Source: Coffea arabica (lineage: Eukaryota > Streptophyta > Magnoliopsida > Gentianales > Rubiaceae). From it: 64,000 bases of DNA. The translations under genes were made by a program, and so were the position numbers. Location of the stretch: the NCBI RefSeq assembly GCF_036785885.1, contig NC_092329.1, positions 2,294,001-2,358,000 on the forward strand, read 5' to 3'. The stretch's first letter is position 1; each line of letters starts with the position of its first letter. This document shows, in pieces, positions 38,701 to 50,407 of the stretch. Under the pieces are notes generated by a model. It searched no databases. It saw only the letters and a program-made list of their open reading frames with translations, and had not been told where the DNA came from.

Positions 38701-40956
38701 ATAAAATAATACCGAAATTCCCGAGTTAACTTTTTTTTTTTCTTTTTTTTCAATAGGGGTGAGATTTAAAAATCGAGAAAAAGAAGGGAGAGATTTGAAC
38801 TCTGACCTCTGGTTTTTATGGGCTCTAATTCAGCTAAAATAATCCATTTGATAATAAACTACAAGAAATTAGCGTCCTGTGAGATTCCTATACATTTCTT
38901 AATGAGAGGCCGGGATAAGAAGTATTTTGCATATTTATTATTTCCCGAACCTGATCCCGCTCAATATGTTAGGGCTGTTATTCATTTTTCTCAGTCTAAA
39001 ATGATAAAGATCTTCTTGAAAAGCGAAAGCAAGGAAGATTTGGAAGCAAGGAAGATTTGGAAACTTTAGAATCAGCGATATACTACTACAATTGATCAAC
39101 AGTTAAAGGGAGACAAGAAAGAGGAGCAAAAATAGCTAACAAACGGGGCAAAAGGGATATCCCGGCCGAACCCGCAAGTTAATAAGAGTAGTAAAATTTC
39201 TGGAACTTTGTCCAAAGAAGAAGAAGAAGAAGGAAAAACGCAAATTCATGTTGAAAACTTTCTAGGAGCGGAGAGACACAGACAGGGAGGGTCGGGTAGA
39301 AAAAACGCAAATCCTTTCCAAATATGAATTGTTTGGATGATGATGCATCCCCATGCATGGTCATAAATTAAGGCAATAATAAAAGAATTTGCATGGTAAG
39401 TTATTCATTAAGAAATTATCTTCACAAATTCGACTTACTATTTTTGTACTCCTTTTTTCTTTTCTCCTTTTTCCTAAGTGTACAATTACAACAATGGCTG
39501 AAGATATGAAGCATACAAGTTTTACCTATACAAATGTGGGTGAAGACATTGATCAGATTATTATGATTTGGATTAAGTATCCACGGTCATAAATTAAGAC
39601 ACGTGGTAAATTTATTTGTTTGTTTGGTGTTTGTTGGGGGGGGGGGGGTCGGAAGGGTATGGGGATCCTCAGTGAATTTTAAGTGTCCCATCATCCGTCC
39701 TTGGTGTCTTATTCATATACCAAGAACCAATGGAAGTGCCGCAAGCGTCTGTTGGCTTTGGATTTGAGCTGAAGGAAACTTCCGAAAGGGCTGTCTTGTA
39801 AGACAAGGGGAGGGGACGATGAAGCTTCCTAAACTATATATCCGACCAAACAACACGGGTCTCCCAGCTCCTTCCACAATCGACAAATTTATACCGTACA
39901 AAATACAGGTACCCGCCAATTATATAGAGTATAGACTAAAATACAGGTACCTTAATTTTTTTTCTTTTTGTCAAATACAGGTACGTTATTTGACTGCCTA
40001 AATTAAATAGCGATCCCTGGCTTCTAAAAGAAGGACGCTGTTGCTTTGATGACAAGTCACTGATTAATTCGCCCTGAACTGTCAAAGATTCTACTATGTA
40101 TGGCAGATTTGTAAATGTATCATAAACATCAAGCTCGACAAGCCATGTCAGACTGCTAATTCGTTCACTAATACGTACGCAAGAAGGAAATCCAACATTA
40201 TTGAGAGTTTATGGATTTTAGAAATCCAACATTATTATTACCCTCCTACTTTGTAGCATGTTATAATACTTACGCAAGAAGGAAGGAAATCCAACACTGG
40301 GAATTGCTTAATGAGAAGCTTAAACACTTCGCTTTTGCTAATTAGGTAAAACGCGCAAGTGCCATCAAGGCTGGATATAATAGAATCCCCATCGAGATCA
40401 AAGGTAATTAGTGAAAATGAGATTAAAGAAGTGGAATAGAAAGATAGCAAGAATTCCCGACGACGGCCTGCAAGACCGAACATAATATAAAATGATCGCT
40501 CAACCCAACTGAAATGTCTCTCTGTTTCATTTTGTTAGTTCACTCCGATAAACAGTAAATAGTAGTTGAGCGGTCGCTTCGAGCGCTTTTTTTTTTTTTT
40601 TTTTTTTTTTAAGGTGGCAATGCAGACTGTATTAAGCTAGCCGGAGGTCGAGTCGAGGTTTTCTGGAACTAAAACAGGTCTATATGCAGAAATTGAGAAC
40701 AAAATATCCACATAGAGTAGGGGGGGGGGGAGGAGAAAACCATGAATGTGGAAGAAGAACAGGGCATAAAGGGACGAGAAGGTGTTACCGCTTGTTGGAA
40801 TCCAGTTAGATAGATGGCCAAGGAGCATTCATCTTTTCCAGGACAAACAGCAGACATGGTTACGTCGGTAATAGCCGGAATCACCATGAATCCCGAGAAG
40901 CAGTAAAGGAAGACCGTCATGAAGAGGTGGCTCAGCCCTGCAGAAAGCTTTTCCAT
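32704..40956 (-). CDS. MFS transporter, HIAT1/tetracycline-resistance-like, 14 exons
   Basis: Major facilitator superfamily membrane protein of the plant group annotated as hippocampus-abundant-transcript-like; the substrate is unknown. Exons on the minus strand: 40956-40789, 38470-38359, 36186-36074, 35878-35756, 35637-35444, 35258-35183, 34635-34549, 34451-34371, 34179-34147, 33993-33940, 33856-33815, 33387-33309, 33226-33156, 32787-32704. They join in frame to 438 residues. The MFS signature GNLSDRYGRK follows the first helices (LSHLFMTVFLYCFSGFMVIP at the N terminus). Further marks are ADNVPESKRVSIFG, a cytoplasmic central loop with LLEKSPKKTLKLFKTLPSLK, and hydrophobic segments such as PYAAALLSLVAIFAMPC in the C-terminal half. 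Introns 1 and 2 are about 2.3 and 2.2 kb, far longer than the rest. Short exons (33 and 42 bases) were placed by frame and splice signals and are less certain than the others. Confidence 0.88.
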
Positions 40957-41580
40957 CTCTTCTGCTAATTAACTCAGTGCTAGTATCTGTATCTCCTGAT
41001 AAACTAATAAGAAAGTTTGAAGTTGATGAACGTTTGTGATGGTAACTTCGTAGTAAAGAGAAATGTTCAGGGGTTCTTGCTACTAGCCTGCCAACCAGCA
41101 ACTACTCTTCCCTAGTCTTTCAAGTGGAATTTATAGCACAGGGGATGGCCTGAATTAAAGCGCCAGTGACTTGCGTACGTGTGTCTTTTGTCAGTAATTT
41201 GTTTTTTGAATTTTGGTCTAATTAGTCTACTCAAAAAAAATAAATAAATAAAAAAGGTCTATCAGTTCAGGAGTTGATATTTTGAAAAATTAAAGTTAAA
41301 ATAGATATGATATATAAATACAAGGAAAGAAATAATTGTCCGTGTATTGATATGATAAATTGAATGCGATTTAAGTATGTAATTGAGTACTCACTTAAAC
41401 GCCCGTTAGGCACAAAAGTAGAGCATTACGGAATATTGCTGTTGTGGATGTGTGATGATTAAGGCTGTGGAATATATAAAATACATGTAAATTAACACTT
41501 AAAAGACCTGGAATCTATCTAAGTACAAAATGTTGAATGGGAAAAGATGATTGTGCTTTGATTCTTGCTGCGTGTTTGGG

Positions 41581-41974
41581 CACAACGGATCTTCTGTCCC
41601 ACATCCTGTGCTATTCTCTGTCCCACTTTTTATTATATTGCTATTTCTCCTTCATAAACATCATGTTTATGTTCTTTTTTGTTTCATTAAGATCCAATAA
41701 CTATTAATTTAGTAATAAATAAATACAACAGCTTCAAAAAAATAATATATAATAGAAAATTAAAAAATATAGCAGAAAATGCATAAAAAATCTCATTTTT
41801 TATGCATTTTGATTTTTTGAGTTTGTTAAATTTTGTGTATTACTGAATTAATAGTTATTGGATTTTAAGGAAATAAAAAAGAACTAAAACATGACGTTTA
41901 TGAAAGAGAAATAGCAATATAATAAAAAGTGGGACAGAGGATAACACAGAATGTGAGACAGAAAATCCGTTGCT
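41581..41974. mobile_element. Mutator-type MITE, copy 1 of the CAACGGATC family
   Basis: 394 bp, AT-rich, with inverted ends CACAACGGATCTTCTGTCCC / AGCAACGGATTTTCTGTCTC. Flanking 9-mers GTGTTTGGG (41572-41580) and ATGTTTGGG (41975-41983) look like a 9-bp target duplication with one change. A second copy lies at 46554-46951. The interior contains a nested palindrome around TTTTTTATGCATTTTGATTT and paired ATCCAATAACTATTAAT segments. No coding capacity. Confidence 0.82.
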
Positions 41975-42821
41975 ATGTTTGGGGTGGGGGGTGGGGGGTG
42001 GGGGGGGGGGCTTAGGGAAAAATCGCATCCTTCTCTCATTTACATTTAACTGGGAGTAGTAGCTTTTAGCAGACAAATAAGTCAAAAGAGTAACGAAAGC
42101 GCGACGTTGAAAGAATGCGTAGCTTGTAAGTTCATGCAAAGGATAAATCACATTAGCCCCTCAAATTGTGGAAGCGTGTCGTTTTTCCTTACGCTTTCCG
42201 GCGTACAAGCGTGAATAACCTATTGCTATAGCCACTGCTGCCCAACTTTTTTCTTTTTCTTTAAATCTGTTCAAGTAGATAAAAAAAAAAAAAAGGGGCT
42301 AGAATTGAATCGGATAATCATCTCTCACCATGAAAACAAAATGACATATCTTTTTTTTTATTCATCTATATTTTATTTTGAGACAGAAATGTCAAAATAA
42401 GAGTCATTTTTTTAAAAGTCAGCACAAAATATTACTCTCTTGCTCAAATTTGCCATTGGAAAAATAACTTTTACAAATTCCAGTACACTCCAAACAAATA
42501 TAATTAGATGTAAATATAACCATTATTTGTTGTCTCTATTAAATGCTGAATTTTTAAAAAAAAATCATAAATTTGGGACTGGCAGATTACTTTATATTGA
42601 CGTCAAGCCCACCTTATCCAGTTCATGTGAGATGCATTCTTTCTAGTGACCCACAAAGAAACCAACCAATTCAATTTCTGGGCCGTCCAACGGGCTATTT
42701 CTTAAGAGGCCATTCTTGATCAGAATGTCCCTAGAAACCACAACACAGCCGAGTGTTTCACTCGCTGGAAAGGCACAATATCACGAGCCTTCTTTGTGGC
42801 ATTGGCTGCAAGCTTGTGGCC

Positions 42822-42984
42822 TTGTTTGTGATTTTTTATAGAAAAATATTTACTTTTTTTGATAAATATATTTCTTAACTTTTTTTTTTAACTCACCTTC
42901 AATTTTGTTTTTACTTAACATATATCAAATTGTTACGGTATATTTTTTATAAAATAAATTTTCGAAACAACAATCCAAACAGGG
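42822..42984 (-). mobile_element. Tourist-like MITE copy, inverted
   Basis: Read on the minus strand it begins CCCTGTTTGGATTGTTG and contains CCGTAACAATTTGATATATG. It resembles the copies at 17464 and 31971. The ends are degenerate and no target duplication is clear. Confidence 0.45.
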
Positions 42985-43259
42985 TCAGCCCGTATTTTTA
43001 ATCCGAAACTCCAAATCCAACCATAAGAATATACTATCCTACATCTAGTGGCAACAAAAAAGGTGCGAGATGGAAAAAAAAATCCACTCGGAAGTGTTGA
43101 TGTGGATAACATGAGCCACACTTTTGAACGAGTGGACATAATCCCACATCTTTGATAATATCACAGGATAATTATTGCGCCTACTCCACATGTGTTAGGC
43201 CATATTGGTCGGAGTTTCATCTCCAGCAACAACAACATAGCAAATTTCCTGCTCTAGTC

Positions 43260-44165
43260 ATGGCCACGGTCGCAAATTTCTTAGCCAAGCCACCAACCGA
43301 TCAACTTGCCGCCGTTACAAAGACAAGTCCCTACTTCTACCGCGGCTCTCCTCACCTTCCATTTTCCTTGAAACCCAGACAGTATTCTTTTCCAGGCATC
43401 CACAAACGTCAGGATCTATTCATTGTTAAGGCAGCAGCTTCAGCAGCGGGTGTTAAGAAGGAAAAGGCCAGTGATGAGAGAGTGAAAAAAGTCCACAGCA
43501 TTGAGGAATTCGATGAAGCACTTCGCTCGGCCAAGAACAGGTTGGTCGTAGTAGAATATGCGGCTAGCCACAGTTTCGAGAGCAGCAAAATCTACCCTTT
43601 TATGGTGGACCTCAGCAGAACATGCAACGACGTGGATTTCCTACTGGTCATGGGCGATGAATCCGAGAAGACTAGGGAACTCTGCAAGCGGGAGAAGATA
43701 GACAACGTCCCGCATTTCAGCTTCTACAAAGGCATGGAGAAAATTCACGAAGAAGAAGCGATAGGCCCTGATCGGCTCGTCGGGGATGTTCTATACTATG
43801 GGGACAATCATTCGGCTGTGGTGCAGCTTCACAGCAGAGAGGACGTGGAGAAGTTGATTGGAGAGCACAAAGTCGATCACAAGCTGATTGTTCTGGACGT
43901 GGGGTTGAAGCACTGTGGGCCGTGCGTGAAGGTGTATCCGACGGTGCTCAAGTTGTCGAGGCAGATGGCTGATACTGTCGTATTCGCCAGAATGAACGGC
44001 GATGAGAATGATAGCTGTATGAGGTTCTTGAAGGACATGGACGTGGTTGAAGTGCCCACGTTTTTGTTCATAAGAGATGGAGAAATTTGTGGGAGATATG
44101 TGGGATCTGGCAAGGGAGAACTAATCGGTGAACTTCTTAGATACCAAGGAGTTCGAGTGACTTAG
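43260..44165 (+). CDS. CDSP32: CDSP32, chloroplast double-thioredoxin stress protein
   Basis: Stromal protein of two thioredoxin modules that supplies electrons to 2-Cys peroxiredoxin and methionine sulfoxide reductase under drought and oxidative stress. Single exon, 301 residues from the ATG at 43260; the frame is open upstream, but this ATG begins a clear transit peptide. Residues 1 to about 57 are rich in Ser, Pro, Lys and Arg and poor in acidic residues. The first thioredoxin fold (about 75-180) lacks CxxC, having AASHSFES at that place. The second fold (about 190-295) carries the active site HCGPC, with the cysteines at 219 and 222, and the cis-proline in EVPTFLF. This asymmetry is the known hallmark of CDSP32. 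The start is about 2.3 kb from the divergent MFS gene. Confidence 0.96.
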   Translation: MATVANFLAKPPTDQLAAVTKTSPYFYRGSPHLPFSLKPRQYSFPGIHKRQDLFIVKAAASAAGVKKEKASDERVKKVHSIEEFDEALRSAKNRLVVVEYAASHSFESSKIYPFMVDLSRTCNDVDFLLVMGDESEKTRELCKREKIDNVPHFSFYKGMEKIHEEEAIGPDRLVGDVLYYGDNHSAVVQLHSREDVEKLIGEHKVDHKLIVLDVGLKHCGPCVKVYPTVLKLSRQMADTVVFARMNGDENDSCMRFLKDMDVVEVPTFLFIRDGEICGRYVGSGKGELIGELLRYQGVRVT

Positions 44166-46544
44166 GTCAAAAGAACAAACTGGAAGATTCACCAGCAAAT
44201 TACACAATTCAATTGGCTGTGTGAAACTCTGTAACATAAAAGCAAAAGAAATATAGCTTATTTATTTATTTCTTTCTGTTTGTAGTCTAGTTACTTGAAG
44301 TAGTTTCGGCGGTTAATCAAGCTTTAATTTTATCACGCCACAATTCTGTTTTAAGACCGAAAATCATTGTATTTCTCCGTCTGGTTCTCCATCGGAACTG
44401 GGGGGTCGAAAGCTTTCATTTGGAGTCGATATGCCATAAAACTGAAGCTTTATTTACTCAATTGCAATTCTGATAGGAAATCCTACGCAGGATCAATAGC
44501 AAGCAACTGATGACTAAAATCGAAGATCCCTTAAATATTCCAGCAAGCATGGTTGATCAGGGTTGATAATCAAGAATAGGCAGTGTTTGGGGTGGAGAAC
44601 GTCCAACGTTAGACAGAACTGCAGGCTACAGCCTTTGGTGCCATATGTACTAGAAGTTTTACATAAAACCATTGGGAATAGAAAGCAAAGATAGCAAATG
44701 TTGATTTCGTTTGCGAAAATGAAAGTCCAAAGCTTAATCAGTCGTACTAATCAGCTACAGCCGGGTATCATGAACACCTGCAATCGACAAGAAACTAAAG
44801 TTAATTAACTCGCAGGATGGCACGTGCCCGCCCCAAGTGTGGACTGAATTTAGGAGCACCACCAAAATAATGCCAAAATTGTGAATAAGATTCTACTAGT
44901 CTTATATAGATCTTAATCCATCATGTCATGTGTAACTATTGTCAGGACTAACTATTGTCAGGACTAAATGCAGCCAGCTACGTAAGTTCCACGAAATCTC
45001 CGATTGGACAAATCAAAGGCAAATATTGACTTGTATAAATCTGTAAGAGTACTCTCCCCCTTGGATTTTGGATAAAATTCCAAATTGTGGAGCGATTTGT
45101 AGAGCAAATACACGATTATGCTTTAAGGAGGTATCCGGGTATTCTGAAATTGTAAGCCTCAGATGCACTATAATGTGTATATTTACAAAACAAACATATA
45201 ATTATTTTAACGAAGGTAGATACTAGAACAACAATGTGTAAAAAAACATAATAAATATTTCTAAGCTGATAAAAATTGTATTACACAGTCAATTTCATTG
45301 ATTCATTTTTTTTTAAAACATTAATTTGTAGATGGTTTGTAGGCAACACAAAAAGGAAAAGAATTTCAATTTATTAAAAAAACATAAGGCTTTGATTATT
45401 CAATTGTTTAGATGGTTACCGCTGTTCTGTTTCTTTCTTTTTTTCCCTTAGCAACTGTTGCAAATAGTCTGACTTTATAATTTCTAAGGGTCGACAAAAA
45501 AACTCATTGACGTGTTGACTCGCAGAATCCATCCCAATTTCATTCTGAAATACCCGATTCACATTTTTTAACCGGGTTAGAAGAGGGTCGAGTGTCGGCT
45601 TATATGCGCAACGGGTTAGGAGTGTCGGCTTATAGTGCCCGACCTCCTCCTAAATATATATATACACACGCACATTTTTTACAGCTAACTAAGAAATTTC
45701 TTTGAGCAAATTGCAACCTAAATATAAGAGATTATATTTTGTTGACAATATTCACTTGTAAAGGTGATGATCTTATTTTTTTGAGAAAATGGTTAATTGA
45801 TGTAGAATATATATATATAAAGGTAATGCTCATCACAATTTTCATTGATTTTGGATTCTTTAATTTTTTTTCCATTCTCTTTGAATGTTTGTTTCTGGGA
45901 ATGAGACCTTTCTTTTGGATAAAATTTATATTGAATTTTAGATGAACATGTGAAAGACAAAATTGAATTAGTATAAATTATTTTTTTAGAAAAATTAAAT
46001 GATGAGAGGGACGGGATGAGATGGGTAGCAATTGATCTAACCCTCTTTCAGCAAGCATTCGTCGATACGCAAACAAATAAGAATAAAAAATGACTAACTT
46101 ACAAAGTGCAAGTTGAATCAATTAAATGTTACTTGTGCCCACCCCTTTTAATTTGTCCGCCTATGGTTAGGGTCAAAACTATTAAATGACGAAATAATGG
46201 AGCACCAAAATCGGATGCTGGCCTAATTGGTTAAGTCAAAACTAATGAATGACAAAATAATGGAGCACCAACATGAAATGAAATGCAGGAGGCCAACCGA
46301 AAAGGGGAAAAAAAAAGAACAGAGAGATAAAAAAAAAAAAAAAGAAGATGAAATGCACCATGTGAAAGTCTAGAAACTTCAAATTACGACAACTGGTTGA
46401 AAAATCAGGGTGGAATTTTTATTTTTTTTTAAATCCTCCCCCCCCTAAATCCCTGCCAAATTCGAACTCTGGTCAAAGCATCAGAGTGGAATTGTAATCA
46501 TAATCTCACAATGAGACATTTGCATAATTGCATATGCAAGTGCC
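44166..46544. other. intergenic DNA downstream of CDSP32
   Basis: Contains a perfect 16-bp tandem duplication (TAACTATTGTCAGGAC at 44933-44948 and 44949-44964) and a local imperfect repeat with CGGGTTAG...GAGTGTCGGCTTAT at about 45573-45633. The rest is AT-rich DNA with no gene recognised. Confidence 0.4.
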
Positions 46545-46553
46545 GATTTGCAC

Positions 46554-46951
46554 CGCAACGGATCTTCTGTTCCACATCCTGTGCCACTCTCTGTCACACT
46601 TTTTATTATATTGCTATTTCTCCTACGTAAATATCATGTTTTAGTTCTTTTTTTGTTTCCTTAAGATCCAATAACTATTAATTGAGTAAAAAATAAATAC
46701 AGCAGCTTCAAAAAAGCAATATATAATAGAAAATTAAAAAATATAGTAGAAAATTCATAAAAAATCTCATTTTTTTATGCATTTTGATTTTTTGAATTTG
46801 TAATTTTGTATATTACTCAATTAATAGTTATTGGATCTTAAGGAAACAAAAAAAAAAAAACTAAAACATGATATTTACGTAGGAAAAATAGTAATATAAT
46901 AAAAAGTGGGACAGAGAGTGGCACATGATGTGGGACAGAAGATCCATTGCG
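46554..46951. mobile_element. Mutator-type MITE, copy 2 of the CAACGGATC family
   Basis: 398 bp with inverted ends CGCAACGGATCTTCTGTTCC / CGCAATGGATCTTCTGTCCC. It is flanked by a perfect 9-bp target duplication GATTTGCAC at 46545-46553 and 46952-46960. Closely similar along its length to 41581-41974. No coding capacity. Confidence 0.92.
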
Positions 46952-47300
46952 GATTTGCACACATTCGAGTAAAGCTAAAATGACGTTACTTATCCAAATT
47001 TACCCACTTTTTTTTTTATCCCCTTTTGGGTTGTCCGATCTAAGCTCGTACACCTGCGTGCGTGGAAGAAATTTTGAATTATGCTCATTTCACACGTAAA
47101 ACATGTAAGATGAACTGAGCATTTTGTTTTAGTAATTCAAGATGTCCTCTGCGATAATTCTATATATTTACATTCACAATCTACGATAGAATTCTTGTAG
47201 GAGATGTTTAAACCTCTACAAGGAATTCACAACAACGAACCAACAGATCAAATATCAGGAAAAAGGGAAGGAAACTAAAACAAAATCCATCAACATGCTG

Positions 47301-48092
47301 TCACCAGGTATTTAGTTGAAGGGGCTTAGGTTGAGCCATGGTTCTTCTTTTCCACAGATTAATTTCTTTTCTTGGCTCCAGAGGCAAGACAGCTGCTCCA
47401 ACTTCACCTAAGAGGATTGGTGCAGAGAAAGGAATAATAACTTCATCTTCTTGTTCTTCTTCACTGCTATCTCTTTTCTCTTCATCTGAATAACACCGTC
47501 TGTTATCCGGCTCCTCTGGAGCAACCTGTACCGATGTCCAGTCAAAACTAGCAAAAGAATCCCGGCCACTTGCAAACCTCTTCATATGGCTCAGACTAGG
47601 TGCTCTATCGGGAAGTTTTTTAGACCGTTCATATGAAGCATCAGATTTTCTTCCCGGTTTCCCCCTGTTAAAGATATTCCCAGAAGCCGACTTTTTCTTC
47701 TTCTGCTCCATTGCTGATGGCTTGTTTCTCGAGTAAGCATGGAAGGATGAATAGGGATTGTAAATTACTTCTTTAGGCAGGGACATACTAGCAGCATTCT
47801 TCTTTTTGGAGGAAATCTTCTTCTTGTGCTTGATTTGGCCCATGCATGAAATCTTTGGTGAAGTTGGTTCTTTCGCATCAAAAGTGGAATTCTTTGATTT
47901 GTTTCTAGCTTCTTCCAATACTACTGATGTAATTGGACCGGAGAATCCTTTGTTCTGGTGGGATTTCAGCTTGTTCGCATTTACCTTCCCTGGACTGAAG
48001 GGGTGGCTCGGTAACTTAGCAGCTGCAGCTGCTGCTTTTGGTAATAACATCAAGAACTTGATTTTGGACTTGGCTATTGCAGGCTTCTCCAT
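47301..48092 (-). CDS. syringolide-induced protein 14-1-1-like, basic plant protein
   Basis: Plant-specific family of unknown biochemical function, named from a soybean transcript induced by the bacterial elicitor syringolide. Single exon, 263 residues; the ATG at 48092 (MEKPAIAKSK) was chosen over upstream starts because the family N terminus begins there. The protein is strongly basic and low in complexity. It has an Ala run at 20-25, the conserved block PTSPKISCMGQIKHKKK at about 77-91, further Lys/Ser clusters (nuclear-localisation-like), a middle SFDWTSVQVAPEE motif, an acidic patch DSSEEEQEDE, and a C-terminal block with PLEPRKEINLWKRR. No enzymatic domain is visible. The family assignment rests on the PTSPKISCMGQIKHKKK and EINLWKRR blocks from memory. 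Confidence 0.78.
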   Translation of the reverse strand: MEKPAIAKSKIKFLMLLPKAAAAAAKLPSHPFSPGKVNANKLKSHQNKGFSGPITSVVLEEARNKSKNSTFDAKEPTSPKISCMGQIKHKKKISSKKKNAASMSLPKEVIYNPYSSFHAYSRNKPSAMEQKKKKSASGNIFNRGKPGRKSDASYERSKKLPDRAPSLSHMKRFASGRDSFASFDWTSVQVAPEEPDNRRCYSDEEKRDSSEEEQEDEVIIPFSAPILLGEVGAAVLPLEPRKEINLWKRRTMAQPKPLQLNTW

Positions 48093-48696
48093 TGCAAGAT
48101 TGATCAGCAAAATCCAAGCCTGACTTTGTATGTTTGTGCTTTTGTTCCGCTGTGTATTTATATGGAGGGTTATCACTTACCAGGAGAGCAAAGATATACA
48201 AGAAGACATTATTGATTGATAATAGAGACCCTTTCAATTGGTGAAAAATAAGCGTCGTTTGGTCAAAGGAAGGGATCAAATGACTTAGCAAACCTACAAC
48301 GCCCACCAGCATTTAATTTTCAGCTAACTTTGATACGTATTTCATTTTCCTGCGTACCACAAACTAAATCTTCATTCAAAGGTCCTAAAAACCAGGCTCA
48401 GTCCACGACTGACTAGTGACTACTAGTAAGACCATGTATTTTCCTTCCTTTCCTTTTATTTTCTTTTCTTTTCTTTTCCTTTTTTTTTTAAAAAAAAAAA
48501 AAAATTGGGTTGAGATAACAGGACCGTATACTGCAGTTGGAACAATTATAACATGGCATGCTAAGTGAGATTTTTTTATTTTTTTTTAAATCTTGCACTT
48601 AGTCTATGTGCTCGTGTTGTTGACCAAGTGTCACAAATTGCTACCTGTTTCGAATCATACCGGCATGCAATCAAACTTATTATTTAGTTCCAAAAA

Positions 48697-49031
48697 AAGT
48701 TAAATTCCATTTTTATCCTTCAACTATACTCAAATTTTTACTTTAGTCCTTAAACTTTAAAATCGGACATTTGAGTCCTTAAACCGTAAAATTGTCTCAC
48801 TCAAGTAACATCACTCATGAAATGAGACAGATTTATGCCTAAATGGGTATATTTTAAGGATTAAATTAGGACAAATTTTACACTTTAGAAACTAAAATGG
48901 ACAAACTCTATACTTTAAGGACTAAAGTAGGACAAATTTTATAATTTAGAGATTAAAATGTCCCATCTTGAAGTTTCGGGACCAAAATGAGAATTCAGAT
49001 ATAGTAAAAAAGTACAGAGTGAAATTAACCC
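48697..49031. mobile_element. probable Mutator-type MITE, degenerate
   Basis: Long imperfect inverted repeats. The left arm contains ACTTTAGTCCTTAAACTTTA and GGACATTTGAGTCC; the right arm, reversed, contains ATTTTGGTCCCGAAACTTCA and GGGACATTTTAATC. The flanks TTCCAAAAA (48688-48696) and TTCCATGAA (49032-49040) match at 7 of 9 positions. The element is old, so the superfamily is tentative. Confidence 0.55.
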
Positions 49032-49515
49032 TTCCATGAATGTTATAACAACGGCGCACGACAAAAGCTTCACTAAAACTAAAACAACTGCATTAGCCAC
49101 GCTATATTGACTTGTCGGGCCCTATTAATCTCGAGAGGAATTACAAGAGCATGAATATAGGATTGTTGAAGTTTTGGGCCAATCACGTAAAAAGATACAG
49201 GGATTTCCAGCCTTTCCAAAATATTTTTCCCTAATAAATTTTTCAGTTGATCATTAAAAGTGGTACATGATGAGTGCATCTGTTTTCCTAGCAAATTATT
49301 TGGATTTGTGTGGGAGGTGAAAATGAAGATCTTAAAAAAAAAAGAAAGAAAGAAAGAAAAAGGTTTTGATGAGAAATTAGTGAGTGCCAAGCGCATCGTC
49401 AAGGATTCCCATGCATCATGTACTTTGGAGTGTTTTTGTTTTCTTGTACCGTGTGATGTAATTCTTTTATAAATATTTACAGTGACGATATTGCAATTTT
49501 AAGGTCTCGAAACAT

Positions 49516-50407
49516 CACTTAAGATCCTCGGTGACATATTTGTAATGCCAATTCAGTGTCACCTCTAATATTGCGCCAAGTGTCCTATTATTATTTATAC
49601 TTTAATTTTCTAATAATTCAAATTTGCGTGTAACTTGTTTTCCAGGTTATATTACAATTAGCGTGTAAGTAGTCAATTTGACCACTCAATTAATATTTAA
49701 TCTTTCCAAACTCACAATTCAATGTAAATTTCACTTTAATGGAAATTGAAAATGAAGATATAAAATTGCATAACATAAGGTAGGGTGATATTGCTTATGA
49801 GTTGTTAAAATACTTACGAGTTGTTGTCTATTTCCTAACTTTCTTAATATTAAAAAAATTGAAATTCAAAATCAAGATCATGGAGCAAATAGTGATATTG
49901 ATTTAATAAATCAAAGCTGAAAAAACTCAAGACTTAAACCGGATGCAAGGTTGGATAATTACCTGAATAATGTGAAACGTTTTGGTTTGTTCTTTGCTGG
50001 AGAAAGCTAGGGATGGTTGGGCTTTAATTTGAGTACTTCCTGAATCTTTGTAGTCAATTTGCTTCAATAGTCGGCGGCTGCAGTTTTGGCTTATTAGGCT
50101 ACGGTTGATTGTTCTAAGCAATCAACGATAAAAAGGCTTGGACTTTGGAGGCAATTGTTTAAGGTTATCTTTTTCTTTTTTCCAAAGCAACCGATCTTGA
50201 GTGGTTGCTGGACAAAAATATTGGTAATGGAATTAGACCGGTTGGTTAATTTGGTTCAAAGTTTTAGAGGATAGAGAAAATTTGTATGAAACCAAATCAA
50301 GTTGAATTATTAAAAAATTAAAGTGCAAATAATAATAGACCAAGTGGCACAATACTATAGGTGACATTGGATTGGCAATGGATTCATGTCACCGAGGATC
50401 CCAAGTG
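49516..50407. mobile_element. Mutator-like TIR element, 892 bp
   Basis: Inverted repeats of about 110 bp: the left begins CACTTAAGATCCTCGGTGAC and the right, reversed, CACTTGGGATCCTCGGTGAC. The arms continue with shared CCAATNCANTGTCACCT and TATTATTATTT segments. The perfect 10-bp duplication CTCGAAACAT lies at 49506-49515 and 50408-50417. The interior of about 650 bp has a non-repetitive part near 49927-50121, but no protein family is recognised and there is no transposase. Confidence 0.88.

Larger units (their letters stand above)
40957..43259. other. intergenic DNA between the MFS gene and CDSP32
   Basis: The two genes are divergent, so both promoters lie here. The stretch also holds a Mutator-type MITE (41581-41974), a poly(G) tract near 41985-42010 and an inverted Tourist-like MITE copy near 42822-42984. 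No gene recognised. Confidence 0.45.

Noticed and set aside
38735-38820. SINE-like reverse-strand stretch with AGAGGTCAGAGTTCAAATCTC and an A-rich tail
   Set aside because: The B-box-like word is present but there is no A box, no target duplication and no clear end. A similar weak signal near 46420-46480 was left out for the same reason.
43146-43156. ATCCCACATCT before CDSP32 as a second snRNA-type promoter element
   Set aside because: It differs from the consensus at the last base and lies within a protein-gene promoter; chance is the simpler explanation.
44933-44964. Two adjacent 16-bp repeats as the start of a CRISPR-like or satellite array
   Set aside because: Only two adjacent units without spacers; a simple local duplication.
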